From: a virus
IMG/VR virus record: IMGVR_UViG_3300037427_002949
Coordinates: 1-40,466 of that record
Strand: one strand, 5' to 3'
DNA: 40,466 nt
Made by a program: the position numbers and the translations under genes. The notes under the pieces were generated by a model, which was not told the DNA's origin, did not search any database, and worked only from the letters and a program-made list of their open reading frames with translations. Shown piece after piece: positions 16,092 to 24,474 of this stretch (its first letter is position 1; each line of letters begins with the position of its first letter).

Positions 16092-17119
16092 TATCGCACC
16101 TTGATAAGTTGGTTTAAGTTTTCTGCGTTCTTTCCCTCTTTAATTTGAGGTAGGAATTCTAGTGAGTCAAAGCAGGCATACTCTGTGTTATACTTGTCAT
16201 AAAGTTCAGCCATCTTTGCCCTTTCGTCGATGATATCTTCATCGTTTTTGCCGGCCAAGGAACTAACCCAAGCCACAATGTTGTATTTTACATTCGGACT
16301 GTCAACTCGTTTAATCAAGACACCGCCCATGATGTTTGGGTTATACCTCTTAACGCCGTCCATCATAAACACGGTGTGTCCGTTGTGCTCCATGCCGCTT
16401 TGAGTGCCTTTCCATCCCTTGCTGTTTAGCTTTGAGTATGTTTGGAAGGCTGTCTCAGTGATATACTGCATATATGAACTTTGAATCTTTCCCTCTAGTC
16501 CCTTGATTACTCGATTTCTAAAGAAAACAACATTACGGCCTGAGTTTTTATACAGTGTGTTCTTACAGTATTGTGCAGCTTCTTCAATAAAGCGATCCGG
16601 GTTGTCGGCGTATCGAAAACCGAGGCGTCGGGTTGCCCGGCCACTTTTAATAAAGCGACTAATTTGGCTCTCCATGTCTTCTCTAGTGTTTCTTGCTGCC
16701 AAAGGGTGGTCGTTTCCTTGTACTTGAAAATCTTCCCAGTCATCCGTGTCGTACTGCAGTACCTGATCGTGGTAATCCGATACGAGCACCTTACAATCGT
16801 TTCTCAAGCCGGCGAGGCCACGGGTGCAACCCTCTTTGATCTCAATACGGTGGTTCTTGAGGTGGGGGCGTGATGGGTGAACAACCGCGACGTCATCAGG
16901 ACCACAGGGTACCCACTTGATACTTGCAGGGGGGATCTCATTGTTGGGATCTCGCATGGTTTCTGCCATCTGTGGTACGTTCTTCTTTACGTGGCCACTT
17001 TTGCGCGTTTGCGAAGTATACTTATCAAAATGAAGCTCCTTGGCTTCAACCATAAAGCAATGATTCTTCACAAAATTACTTACATTTTGTTCCAATTCTT
17101 GGAACTGTTCGTTGTTCAC
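16091..17119 (-). CDS. ParB-like protein of unknown function
   Basis: 342 residues from a GTG start. Residues 20-115 resemble a worn ParB/Srx-fold domain: VEAKELHFDKY, then a segment NEIPPASIKWV with a pro-rich turn, an EIKEGCTRGLAGL part where ParB has a DGxHRxxA helix, and CKVLVSDY. The following NDHPLAARNTREDMESQISR is a segment I associate with phage ParB-like proteins. The C-terminal half (residues 190-340) is mixed alpha/beta and unassigned. It lies directly before a Dam methylase. No metal-binding or nuclease residue is certain, so activity is open. Confidence 0.5.
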   Translation of the reverse strand: MNNEQFQELEQNVSNFVKNHCFMVEAKELHFDKYTSQTRKSGHVKKNVPQMAETMRDPNNEIPPASIKWVPCGPDDVAVVHPSRPHLKNHRIEIKEGCTRGLAGLRNDCKVLVSDYHDQVLQYDTDDWEDFQVQGNDHPLAARNTREDMESQISRFIKSGRATRRLGFRYADNPDRFIEEAAQYCKNTLYKNSGRNVVFFRNRVIKGLEGKIQSSYMQYITETAFQTYSKLNSKGWKGTQSGMEHNGHTVFMMDGVKRYNPNIMGGVLIKRVDSPNVKYNIVAWVSSLAGKNDEDIIDERAKMAELYDKYNTEYACFDSLEFLPQIKEGKNAENLNQLIKVR

Positions 17120-17173
17120 TTATTTCTCACTTTGCCTGCTCAAACAGACGGTTGGGGGTAACTGAGTTCTGCT

Positions 17174-17635
17174 TTAAGCATCGGTGCTCCCCAGAGCACC
17201 GTCGCCGCGATCACTAATCGTAATCGGTTCTGCATACAGCAAGTCTTCTGGACAGGCTTTTAGTCGAAATGGAACAACCGGGGTCATGACCACTTGTGCA
17301 ATCTTCATGTTCTTTTCAATGAACTGTCTATCCCTGCCCACATTGTGCAGGTTTACAAATACCTCACCGTTGTACCCAGAATCGATCACGCATGCACCAA
17401 CGAGCAAATGCCGTTTAGCTGCGTTTCCTGATCGGTTCTTTACTTCCAGCATATACCCGTGGGGTACGCCGAATTTGAGACCGGTCTGGAATAACCCTGA
17501 TTCGCCGGGGTCAAGCCACATTCCTGTCAAACTTGAGTCTTCTGGGCAGAAGTATACGTCTAGTCCTGCGTCCGAAGGGTTCGCCCTATCAGGAGTCACT
17601 ACGTCTTGGCGTGTTTTATAAAACTCTACAATCAT
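17174..17635 (-). CDS. dut: dUTPase (trimeric type)
   Basis: 153 residues, the usual length. All five motifs of the trimeric family are present: PSDAGLDVY (I), KNRSGNAAKR (II), GACVIDSGYNGEV with the catalytic Asp and the uracil-stacking Tyr (III), KIAQVV (IV) and the Gly-rich RGDGALGST near the C-terminus (V, usually RGxGGFGST; Ala replaces Gly). It converts dUTP to dUMP and pyrophosphate, lowering uracil in DNA and feeding thymidylate synthesis. A GAGG site precedes the ATG, 2 bases after the upstream gene. It is transcribed from the promoter at 18164-18192. Confidence 0.95.
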   Translation of the reverse strand: MIVEFYKTRQDVVTPDRANPSDAGLDVYFCPEDSSLTGMWLDPGESGLFQTGLKFGVPHGYMLEVKNRSGNAAKRHLLVGACVIDSGYNGEVFVNLHNVGRDRQFIEKNMKIAQVVMTPVVPFRLKACPEDLLYAEPITISDRGDGALGSTDA

Positions 17636-17637
17636 GA

Positions 17638-17907
17638 CTATTCCTCGACAATCGTAGCGGGAGTCGGAGGCTTGACAAGAGCCTCATATACATCATACAA
17701 TTCATCAAGGTCAATCTCGCTCTTCATGAGCCGATAAGCCTTGGTTGCCAGACGCTGCTCGGTCTGGTTTAACCAGCCATTGTCCTTGAAGTCTTTACGA
17801 AGCTCGCGCTTCTGTTCCTTGTATGGTTCCATTGCGTCCTCAAGGGTCTTGAGAGAACGAATATATTCAACAATCTTAGCTCTTTTGTCGTCGTTTAGGT
17901 TTAGCAC
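17638..17907 (-). CDS. Small helical protein, weakly GapR-like
   Basis: 89 residues from GTG, with GGAG 5 bases upstream. Nearly all helix: IVEYIRSLKTLEDAMEPYKE and following, then a short turn (NGW), then a second helical pair. The layout of a long coiled coil, KELRKDFKDNGW and a second short helix bundle recalls GapR (DUF2312), a nucleoid protein that clamps overtwisted DNA, but the identity is not convincing. It overlaps the upstream SH3-like gene by 32 bases and precedes dUTPase. Confidence 0.55.
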   Translation of the reverse strand: MLNLNDDKRAKIVEYIRSLKTLEDAMEPYKEQKRELRKDFKDNGWLNQTEQRLATKAYRLMKSEIDLDELYDVYEALVKPPTPATIVEE

Positions 17908-18157
17908 TTCTGCTCCTTACTAGTTTGATTATTTCGTGGTCGAAAACCCAGACTAAAGGTTTTTCTCCACTCTTATATGGTACACCATTTTGGCGTAGTT
18001 TGTCAACATCTTTTTTATAAATTATTGTGGCATCCCACCCATTGGCGCCCCAATCAAAGCCGTCTGAAGTTGGGCAATGCCTTTCCTCAAGGCGCACCTT
18101 TACATTAGGGCCAGCAAAGCTGGACACTAGAACAATATCGCCGGATTCGTAACTCAC
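17876..18157 (-). CDS. Small SH3/KOW-like protein, possibly translated from a leaderless mRNA
   Basis: 93 residues from GTG. It begins MSYESGDIVLVSSFAG, the form of a small SH3/KOW barrel, and ends in a basic tail (RSRSAKPKRRQKS). A stop codon lies immediately upstream in frame, so the start cannot be further back. No ribosome site exists: the -10 box of a strong promoter ends 6 bases before the GTG, which places the transcript's first base on or next to the G of GTG. It opens the operon that runs to the sigma-like gene. Function unknown. Confidence 0.65.
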   Translation of the reverse strand: MSYESGDIVLVSSFAGPNVKVRLEERHCPTSDGFDWGANGWDATIIYKKDVDKLRQNGVPYKSGEKPLVWVFDHEIIKLVRSRSAKPKRRQKS

Positions 18158-18163
18158 TTATAT

Positions 18164-18192
18164 AATATAACACATAGTCAATTATGTGTCAA
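18164..18192 (-). promoter_or_regulatory. Sigma70-type promoter of the dUTPase operon, leaderless
   Basis: The minus strand shows consensus TTGACA (18187-18192), a 17-base spacer and TATATT (18164-18169). The predicted start is at about 18157, the first base of the GTG. Confidence 0.75.
18170..18189. promoter_or_regulatory. Inverted repeat in promoter spacer, candidate operator
   Basis: Seven-base arms ACACATA and TATGTGT flank 6 bases and fill the spacer between -35 and -10. A dimeric protein bound here would shut the promoter. Confidence 0.4.
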
Positions 18193-18205
18193 GTGTTATT
18201 GTGGA

Positions 18206-18970
18206 TTAATATCCGCCGCGGCCTTGATTTTTCTTGCCTGTAGCACCGCTGCGGTAGTTATCCTTACGCTTCTTGGATTGCCCTGCCTCTGAGCCGCCGC
18301 GATAGTCTTTGTTTGACGATCCAGTACCAGTAGAACGATACTCTTCAAGATCCGTGCCCGGAAGGTCATCGGCTCCTTCTACGCCGGCCGCGGCGAGTGC
18401 TCTTAGTAAAGTTTCGTATGCTTCTTGTGGCCGGTTGCCTTTAATCTCTAGTACAGCTTTCATCATGCTAGCCTTAAGATCATCCTGTCTTGCTCCAGAC
18501 TGCGCCAACGGAGAGGCATCGCCATCAGGGCCAGTGATAACAGTTTCGCCATCCATATCTACAACGCCCTCTTCAAGAGATCGGGAGCCGTCAACAGATC
18601 GTTTAACGCCCGGGGCGTTTCGCGTGAATTGACGTAAGGCATTGTCTTGGGCATCAGGGCCCCCTGTTGCGGAGCCTTGCTCAAACTTAGCAATCCAGCG
18701 TAAAGCATGGCGCAGTTTGTCTGAGGGTTTTGAGCCGGGGAGTGCCGCGCCGGGGCCATCCATCAGGAAATCACGTAATTCATAATAAGCATCGGTAGAA
18801 CTATCCTGCTCTTCATCTGATAAGGGATCAATGTCGATGGAACCACCGGTAAAACGTTCGCGACTGGCTGGTCCACCGAAGTCAAGATCATCCCCGCCCA
18901 TGGCAGATGTGATTTCTCTAATGGTCTCTTCGACCAAGATCTTTTCAAGATCAGTCTTCTTAATTCTCAT
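18206..18970 (-). CDS. Tagged low-complexity protein 4, putative capsid-internal
   Basis: 254 residues. It begins MRIKKTDLEKILVEETIREI, a basic amphipathic helix with an L-V-E site, shared with three upstream genes and the 1386-residue protein. The middle is acidic and Gly/Ser-rich, with a short helical region (about 165-200), and the last 30 residues are basic, Gly/Lys-rich and probably disordered. Such basic tails suit binding to packaged DNA. The ATG overlaps the upstream stop in an ATGA, with GGAG 10 bases before. It is the last gene of the late-type unit that starts at 20502. Function is inferred from the shared tag only. Confidence 0.6.
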   Translation of the reverse strand: MRIKKTDLEKILVEETIREITSAMGGDDLDFGGPASRERFTGGSIDIDPLSDEEQDSSTDAYYELRDFLMDGPGAALPGSKPSDKLRHALRWIAKFEQGSATGGPDAQDNALRQFTRNAPGVKRSVDGSRSLEEGVVDMDGETVITGPDGDASPLAQSGARQDDLKASMMKAVLEIKGNRPQEAYETLLRALAAAGVEGADDLPGTDLEEYRSTGTGSSNKDYRGGSEAGQSKKRKDNYRSGATGKKNQGRGGY

Positions 18971-19590
18971 TTGTTTTGTTCTCCAATTTTGTATTTTAAT
19001 CTAGGATTCGGTTTGCGACTTGCAATACCCTTCATCCTACTAAATGTGTCTTTGTCTACTTGGGGGCCCAAGTCCAAAACGCCTTCCTCATCGGAGGGTG
19101 GCTCTGGTGGCCGAGTCCTCTTAGAAGAACTGGTTTCCAATTCATCGGCCATCTTCTGTGTTTGCATAGATAAAAGCTCCAAATGTCTTGGCGGCAAATG
19201 CTTAGCTGACCTTCTCAACGAAGCTAGGGCAGCTTCAAAATCTGCAAAGAGCATATCTGATTCTGGGCTTTCTGTCAAGGATACGTGTTCAACTGATTCT
19301 CCTCGCAAGTGATTAAACACTGTACTTAAGTAATCGTGAGATTTAATAATCTTTGCCTCAACCCACTCATCCAGATTGTCAGAGTCATCGACCAAATCTA
19401 AGATATCTCCAGACATCATGCCAATGTTATTGAGTTGTTTGACAGCCATAGAACCTTCGCCATCATGTCCGAGTGTCGAGAGTTGACTTTGAACTTCTTC
19501 ACCGAACATTTCGCCGGCTTCTTCGTTTGTCAAAACTACTTCCAGTTCTTCGCTAATAATTTTTCTGAGTTCTGTTTTTGTGATTTTCAT
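18967..19590 (-). CDS. Tagged acidic protein 3, putative capsid-internal
   Basis: 207 residues beginning MKITKTELRKIISEELEVVL, the clearest example of the tag: basic start, hydrophobic face, then I-S-E followed by Glu. The body is acidic and helical (residues 30-150), and the tail from 155 is Pro/Ser/Lys-rich. No enzyme motif. GGAG lies before the ATG, which overlaps the upstream stop by 4 bases. It belongs to the four-gene late-type unit 20464-18206. Confidence 0.6.
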   Translation of the reverse strand: MKITKTELRKIISEELEVVLTNEEAGEMFGEEVQSQLSTLGHDGEGSMAVKQLNNIGMMSGDILDLVDDSDNLDEWVEAKIIKSHDYLSTVFNHLRGESVEHVSLTESPESDMLFADFEAALASLRRSAKHLPPRHLELLSMQTQKMADELETSSSKRTRPPEPPSDEEGVLDLGPQVDKDTFSRMKGIASRKPNPRLKYKIGEQNK

Positions 19591-20018
19591 TTCTTATTCT
19601 CCGTCAGCATCATCAGCATTCTTTCTAGATTCACCCCCGACATCTGCATCGCTCCGAGTAACTGGCGATAAGCTTCAGTTTGGGTTTCTGTGTCATACTG
19701 ACCATACTCATCGATTTCATTTGCTAGGTCGTAGATTTTGTCAGCTAGCTGGCCTGCTGCGGTGTGATCATCAAGGTCGGCTTCGGCTTCGGGATCGTAT
19801 GGACCATCTTCGCCACCCAAGACATCGACCCAATCGTCATGGTAGTCATCGCCAGAGGCTTCTTTTACTGATAGGTCTTTCTTCCTGTTTCCAATTTTTT
19901 TGACAGATTTGTCTAGGTTTCTGCCCATCTTGTCAATATCGCGGGAGGCTTCTTTAAAAGACTTGATTTCTTCTGCCAAGATTTCCTTGAATCGTTTTTT
20001 ACTAATTTTCATTTTCAT
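19587..20018 (-). CDS. Tagged small protein 2, putative capsid-internal
   Basis: 143 residues beginning MKMKISKKRFKEILAEEIKS, with an L-A-E site in the tag. A basic segment follows (KKIGNRKKD), then an acidic loop and a helical C-terminal third (residues 90-140). No recognised family. The start overlaps the upstream stop by 4 bases with GGAG about 10 bases before. Confidence 0.6.
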   Translation of the reverse strand: MKMKISKKRFKEILAEEIKSFKEASRDIDKMGRNLDKSVKKIGNRKKDLSVKEASGDDYHDDWVDVLGGEDGPYDPEAEADLDDHTAAGQLADKIYDLANEIDEYGQYDTETQTEAYRQLLGAMQMSGVNLERMLMMLTENKK

Positions 20019-20464
20019 TGTTCATAATCTCCAGTCACTTCAGGCGAGTCGGACATGCCGTAGCCACCGTGGCGATCATCATCAATGTAATCCTCAAGGA
20101 CCTCCGCAATAGAATCTGAGATGGTCTGCGGAACGTCCGCAAGGGCGTCATGTACTGCCCTTTTGATATCCTTCCTGAGAGCCTTGTTGGGGGCGCCTCC
20201 TCTGCGATTTTCATAACTGACTACATAGTTTCCAACAATAGTCAGGAATTCTTCGTAGTCCATTCCTCTGCCCATGAAGCTAACGCCCTCTTGAACGTCC
20301 AATTGGATATCAACTAGTTCAGAGGTCAGGGCGTCCATGGACACTTCCGAATCTCCGGGTATTCCGTGCCAATCCTCCCCGGGATCTGTTCCCGGCAATT
20401 TGGTTAAGTAGTCATCATTGATCTCTTGGATCATCCTCTTTAAGAGGTCTTCAGTTAAAAACAT
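20015..20464 (-). CDS. Tagged small protein 1, putative capsid-internal, first gene of late-type unit
   Basis: 149 residues beginning MFLTEDLLKRMIQEINDDYL, a variant of the tag with I-Q-E. The body is acidic and helical. It is the first of four overlapping genes; GGGAG lies upstream and a late-type promoter 24 bases before the start. No family recognised. The variant tag is less basic than in the other three, so its membership is less certain. Confidence 0.55.
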   Translation of the reverse strand: MFLTEDLLKRMIQEINDDYLTKLPGTDPGEDWHGIPGDSEVSMDALTSELVDIQLDVQEGVSFMGRGMDYEEFLTIVGNYVVSYENRRGGAPNKALRKDIKRAVHDALADVPQTISDSIAEVLEDYIDDDRHGGYGMSDSPEVTGDYEQ

Positions 20465-20487
20465 ATTTTAGTGCTCCCGCGCGTGTG

Positions 20488-20502
20488 CATTTATAAATAG
20501 TA
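20488..20502 (-). promoter_or_regulatory. Late-type phage promoter element, site 4
   Basis: The minus strand reads TACTATTTATAAATG and is identical to site 1 (19 identical bases at 20484-20502). It precedes the four-gene tagged unit. Confidence 0.6.
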
Positions 20503-20523
20503 AAATATTACAGAATCGCTTGT

Positions 20524-20994
20524 TTATTTAGAGTGCTTATCCGCTACTGATGCTGCTGCAAAAGCGTCGGGCTTGATTTTTGTTCTAAAGCCTGCGCCCT
20601 TGACATATCCAACTAGCATATCTGAGTATTTACTTGTGGCGGCTTTTTTGTTTGAGGCACTGATGTCAAGGTGTACTTCAATACAGGCCGCAGGGTTTGC
20701 CAACTTTATAGCCATCGCCATTTGGACTGATAAGTTTACTTCTTGTGTCACACGGGCAACCAATACATCATAGTGACGTTTTTCCACTCTATTTTTTGTA
20801 AAAAAGTATGTTCCGCCGCGTTGACCAGTTGCACCATGAAGTACGATTGCTGTCGCAAAGGTGCAACAATCACTATTCAAAAAAGAATCAGTTCCGATGT
20901 AAACCACACCCTGACTGGCTGTGTGTTCTCCAATTTCCGCAAGGATATTGCTAAACTCTATCCCTTTTCCATCTCCAGTATACCATCTACTCAT
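20524..20994 (-). CDS. RNase H-fold protein, DUF458/YkuK-like
   Basis: 156 residues. Residues 30-60 read VVYIGTDSFLNSDCCTFATAIV, followed by GGTYFF, matching the first strands and acidic residue (Asp36) of the YkuK/DUF458 family, which has an RNase H-like fold. A later strand with EVHLDIS supplies a second acidic residue. Catalysis has not been shown for this family, to my knowledge. AGGATAG lies just before the ATG. It follows dnaE by 9 bases and probably shares its mRNA. It may process RNA or DNA during replication; this is inference. Confidence 0.7.
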   Translation of the reverse strand: MSRWYTGDGKGIEFSNILAEIGEHTASQGVVYIGTDSFLNSDCCTFATAIVLHGATGQRGGTYFFTKNRVEKRHYDVLVARVTQEVNLSVQMAMAIKLANPAACIEVHLDISASNKKAATSKYSDMLVGYVKGAGFRTKIKPDAFAAASVADKHSK

Positions 20995-21003
20995 CTATCC
21001 TAA

Positions 21004-24000
21004 CTATCCTAGTAGTCGAAAATTATACGTAATTGATCGAGTGCTAAATCCCCATTGTGCATTATAATCTAACTTTGCCAAGTATGGTCGGTTCATTAAA
21101 ACTCTGTCTTTCTCGGGCTTAACACCCCAACAACGAATCTTGGTTAGAGAGTTTGTAGTATCGGTCACTTCCAGAATCCAATAGAGCTTACCGTTCTTAG
21201 TCTTCTTAGGAGTAATCTTGCGAGGAATAAACCATGTAACTTGCAAATCTGGGTCGTATTCGCCAATAGGCGGGATCATCTTTTCTTCAAGGCGGGCCAT
21301 GACATCCTCATCAACAACTCGATTGATCGGGAAGGAACCTGTCAAGTCAACGATTGATTGAATCTTTTCCTCTTCCGTAAAATCACCCTCTGGTCGATAC
21401 AACTCTAGATTTTCTAGGAACTTCTTCTTGTTTTTTGGCCTGTCGACAGCAACGGTCGACCAAAAATGCTTAGAGCCTGTAAACCGAGAGTCGATCAGGC
21501 AATCTAATGCTTCTGATCTGATCAATACGTCGAGGGCCTTCTTATTGAGCTTAGAGTATGAAATGCCCTCATTGAACAGGAAAGCCTCCACATCCTCAAA
21601 GGGGCGATTATTCAGAATTTGATCAATAGCTGCATCACCGAGGCCCTTAATCGAACTGAAGGGTTGAACCAGAGTGTTCCCCGATTCGTTGATCCCCCAG
21701 ACACGGCCAGAAGTGTTGACGTTCAGTGGCTCAATTTCAAATCCAAAGTTCTTGGCAATACCAATGGCCTTCTCCTTGCGAGACTCTGGTTCTTTGTCTA
21801 GGAAAGCTGACATCCATTCTGCGGGATAATAGTTCAGAAGCCATGCACATTGAAACGATAGAATACTGTATGATACAGCGTGTGACTTATTGAAGCCATA
21901 CCCTGAGAAGTATTCGAACGTTTCCCAGAGTCGTTGGGCTGTTGCCTTTTGCAGTCCCTTTTCGGTACACCCTTCAACAAATTTCTTATGAATCTTGTTC
22001 TTCTCGCGGGCGCCCTTGCCGGTACCCTTCTTAGTGAGCAACTTACGCAGTTTGTTACCCTCATCCAGACTAATATCTTTGCCCAGCTTATGAGCCAGCA
22101 ACGCGATCTGCTCTTGGAAGATAAGAAAGCCGTAGGTTTCTTCTGTAATCTCCTGAACTAGTGGGTGAACATACTTGATATATTGTGGGCGTTCCTTAGC
22201 CTCTACATATTGATCGTCTACATCAGCCGAAAGCGGGCCGGGTCGGAAGATCGAGGTGATAGCAGAGATATCAATGATACTGCATGGCTTGGCACGGACA
22301 CAGAATTTTTGTGCTCCATCCTCAGTGAACTGGAATGTGCCAGCCCATTTGCCCTTGTGGAAAATGTTTTCGTAAACACTCTGATCATCGAGATTGATGA
22401 CATCTGGGTGTAAGTTTTCTTCATAATATTTCTTAACATCTGCGAATGTCGGACCCTCAACACCATGATGACGAGTTAGAATCTGGCGGATAGCGCCATC
22501 GATCATGCGGAGCGAAGCAAGACCAAGGAGGTCAAACTTGATAAATCCCATCGGCTCTAAGTGGCGAACATTTTGCCCCTCTGACCATGGGGTTTGTCGC
22601 ACACCTCCTGAGTTAATCAGGGGCATGTATTGATCCAGATTCTCCGCGACTACAACACCGCCGGCATGGCGGCTGCAGCTACGAACCTGACCGACCAGTG
22701 TCTCAACGTGAGTCTTGATATCTGGGTACGTTTCAAGGAACATTCGCAGCGTCGGGCTAAATTCGATAACCTCTTGCCAAGTTGGAGCATAAACACCAGC
22801 TTTGATACCATGCTTCTGCTTTGCTAGTGGAGTTGCCTCTGACATCATCACAGAGGTTACTTTATTAACCTCCGTAAACTCAACGCCATAGAACTTAGAG
22901 ATGTCCTTAATAAGTGAACGAAGCTGGAGTGTATTCCAGTTAGAGATGGGTGCGACGGTATCCTCACCCCACTCCTCGATTAGCTGCTCTTTCAGGACCA
23001 TCGGATCGGCTACATCATAGTCGATATCTGGGTAGTCAGTCGCGTCCGAGCGAAGGAAACGAGAAAATAGAAGGCCGTACTTAATAGGATCAACCTGTGT
23101 GATTCGCAATGCGTATGCCACCAACGAGCCGGCGGCGGAGCCGCGGCCGGGACCGGTCAGCATTGACTCGGTAGCACGATCACAGATCGCTTTCATCGTC
23201 AAGAAGTACTTTGAGAAGCCGCGTTCGTCAATAACCTTTAGTTCAAGCTTTAGGCGAGCTACATAGTCCTCGTTCTCTGCAAGCCCCAACTCATTCAGGC
23301 CATCCATTGACAATTTTACTAGTGCTTGTGTCGCGGTCATTCCAACCGGTACAACGAAATCAGGCAGGCGCACAGTGTTGTCTGGAAAGAACTTTTCAAT
23401 ACGCTGGTTCGCAATCTTGTGTGTATTCTCAATAGACTGCCGCACTAGAGCGTCCTCGTATTCAAAGTTACATGAGGACGAGTACTTTTTGTAGGAATCC
23501 CACATCTGATCACCGTTCTTGGGATATAGTTCATACCCAATCTCATCGACATCAATCGGTAAATCAGAGTCTTCTTCGGCCCATGAGGGGCGGCCCTTAC
23601 CGAGCCAGCCGAGCCTGTTATAAAGCTCGCGGTCCTTCCAAGCATCTGGGTTAGGGTAGTGACTATCTGCTGTAGAAATAAGCTCCACATCAAACTCGTC
23701 TGCAACCTGAATAATCAAGTTGTTGAGTTCATGCTGTTCCTTGATATTGTTCCACTGCAATTCGCCGTACCAACGGTCGCCAAAGACGCCCTGCATGCGG
23801 CGTGTCGTCTCTCGCATAGCGTCAAGAGCAACATCCATGTCAGTACCAGTTCGATTGCCTTCAGCATCATATTCGCCGGCGCGCCAGAAGTCGCCGGCGT
23901 ACACTCCTCCCAAACAAGCAGAGGCGGCGATGATACCTTCCCCATACTTCTCAAGCAAAGCATAATCGATGCGAGGATAACGATAGAAGTTTTCTTCTTT

Positions 24001-24474
24001 ATAGCTCTCAGAAATAAGCTTGAAGATGTTGTTCAAACCTTTCTGGTTCTGGGCTAGTAAGATAAGGTGACTTCGGCGCTTCAGCACATTGTTCATAGCT
24101 CGTTTAGACTCTGACGAATCTTCCACGGTGGCTCCGGACTGGAGGCCGCGCTTGCTTTCGCGGACCTTCTTCTTGTCTTCCATAACCTTTGCGTACTCTG
24201 TACGCCACTGTGACAAGGATGGAACGAAGTATGCCTCGACACCATAAATTGGCTTGAACTCTCGGCCCTCTTCTGACATTCGCTTTGCGTGCAGAACTTG
24301 ATATGCTAGCCCATTCATGTTTCCATGATCCGTGAGGGCTAGCGCATCTGCACCGTTGTCATACGCAAAATCCATGTGATCTTGCGGGAAGCCGATAGCG
24401 TCAAAAATAGAACCTGCTACACTGTGAGCGTGCAGATTAACGAAAGGGATGGAAGTGGTGTTTTTGCGAGTCAT
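21004..24474 (-). CDS. dnaE: DNA polymerase III alpha subunit (DnaE type)
   Basis: 1156 residues, nearly the length of E. coli DnaE (1160). The PHP domain opens with NLHAHS (13-18) and LTDHGNMNG. The polymerase core contains GPGRGSAAGSL at 441-451, the catalytic YPDIDYD at 481-487 (family pattern PDxDxDF), FDLLGL and the YGFNKSHAVSY segment. It synthesises DNA in the 5'-3' direction and normally works with a sliding clamp and, for proofreading, an epsilon subunit; neither is seen here. AAGGAG lies before the ATG. A weak promoter lies in the end of the upstream gene. A Pol III alpha in a phage that also encodes a family-A polymerase (37369-38559) is unusual. Confidence 0.97.
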   Translation of the reverse strand: MTRKNTTSIPFVNLHAHSVAGSIFDAIGFPQDHMDFAYDNGADALALTDHGNMNGLAYQVLHAKRMSEEGREFKPIYGVEAYFVPSLSQWRTEYAKVMEDKKKVRESKRGLQSGATVEDSSESKRAMNNVLKRRSHLILLAQNQKGLNNIFKLISESYKEENFYRYPRIDYALLEKYGEGIIAASACLGGVYAGDFWRAGEYDAEGNRTGTDMDVALDAMRETTRRMQGVFGDRWYGELQWNNIKEQHELNNLIIQVADEFDVELISTADSHYPNPDAWKDRELYNRLGWLGKGRPSWAEEDSDLPIDVDEIGYELYPKNGDQMWDSYKKYSSSCNFEYEDALVRQSIENTHKIANQRIEKFFPDNTVRLPDFVVPVGMTATQALVKLSMDGLNELGLAENEDYVARLKLELKVIDERGFSKYFLTMKAICDRATESMLTGPGRGSAAGSLVAYALRITQVDPIKYGLLFSRFLRSDATDYPDIDYDVADPMVLKEQLIEEWGEDTVAPISNWNTLQLRSLIKDISKFYGVEFTEVNKVTSVMMSEATPLAKQKHGIKAGVYAPTWQEVIEFSPTLRMFLETYPDIKTHVETLVGQVRSCSRHAGGVVVAENLDQYMPLINSGGVRQTPWSEGQNVRHLEPMGFIKFDLLGLASLRMIDGAIRQILTRHHGVEGPTFADVKKYYEENLHPDVINLDDQSVYENIFHKGKWAGTFQFTEDGAQKFCVRAKPCSIIDISAITSIFRPGPLSADVDDQYVEAKERPQYIKYVHPLVQEITEETYGFLIFQEQIALLAHKLGKDISLDEGNKLRKLLTKKGTGKGAREKNKIHKKFVEGCTEKGLQKATAQRLWETFEYFSGYGFNKSHAVSYSILSFQCAWLLNYYPAEWMSAFLDKEPESRKEKAIGIAKNFGFEIEPLNVNTSGRVWGINESGNTLVQPFSSIKGLGDAAIDQILNNRPFEDVEAFLFNEGISYSKLNKKALDVLIRSEALDCLIDSRFTGSKHFWSTVAVDRPKNKKKFLENLELYRPEGDFTEEEKIQSIVDLTGSFPINRVVDEDVMARLEEKMIPPIGEYDPDLQVTWFIPRKITPKKTKNGKLYWILEVTDTTNSLTKIRCWGVKPEKDRVLMNRPYLAKLDYNAQWGFSTRSITYNFRLLG

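Noticed and set aside
17184-17621. Plus-strand open frame of 145 codons
   Set aside because: It is antisense to dUTPase, all five motifs of which are intact.
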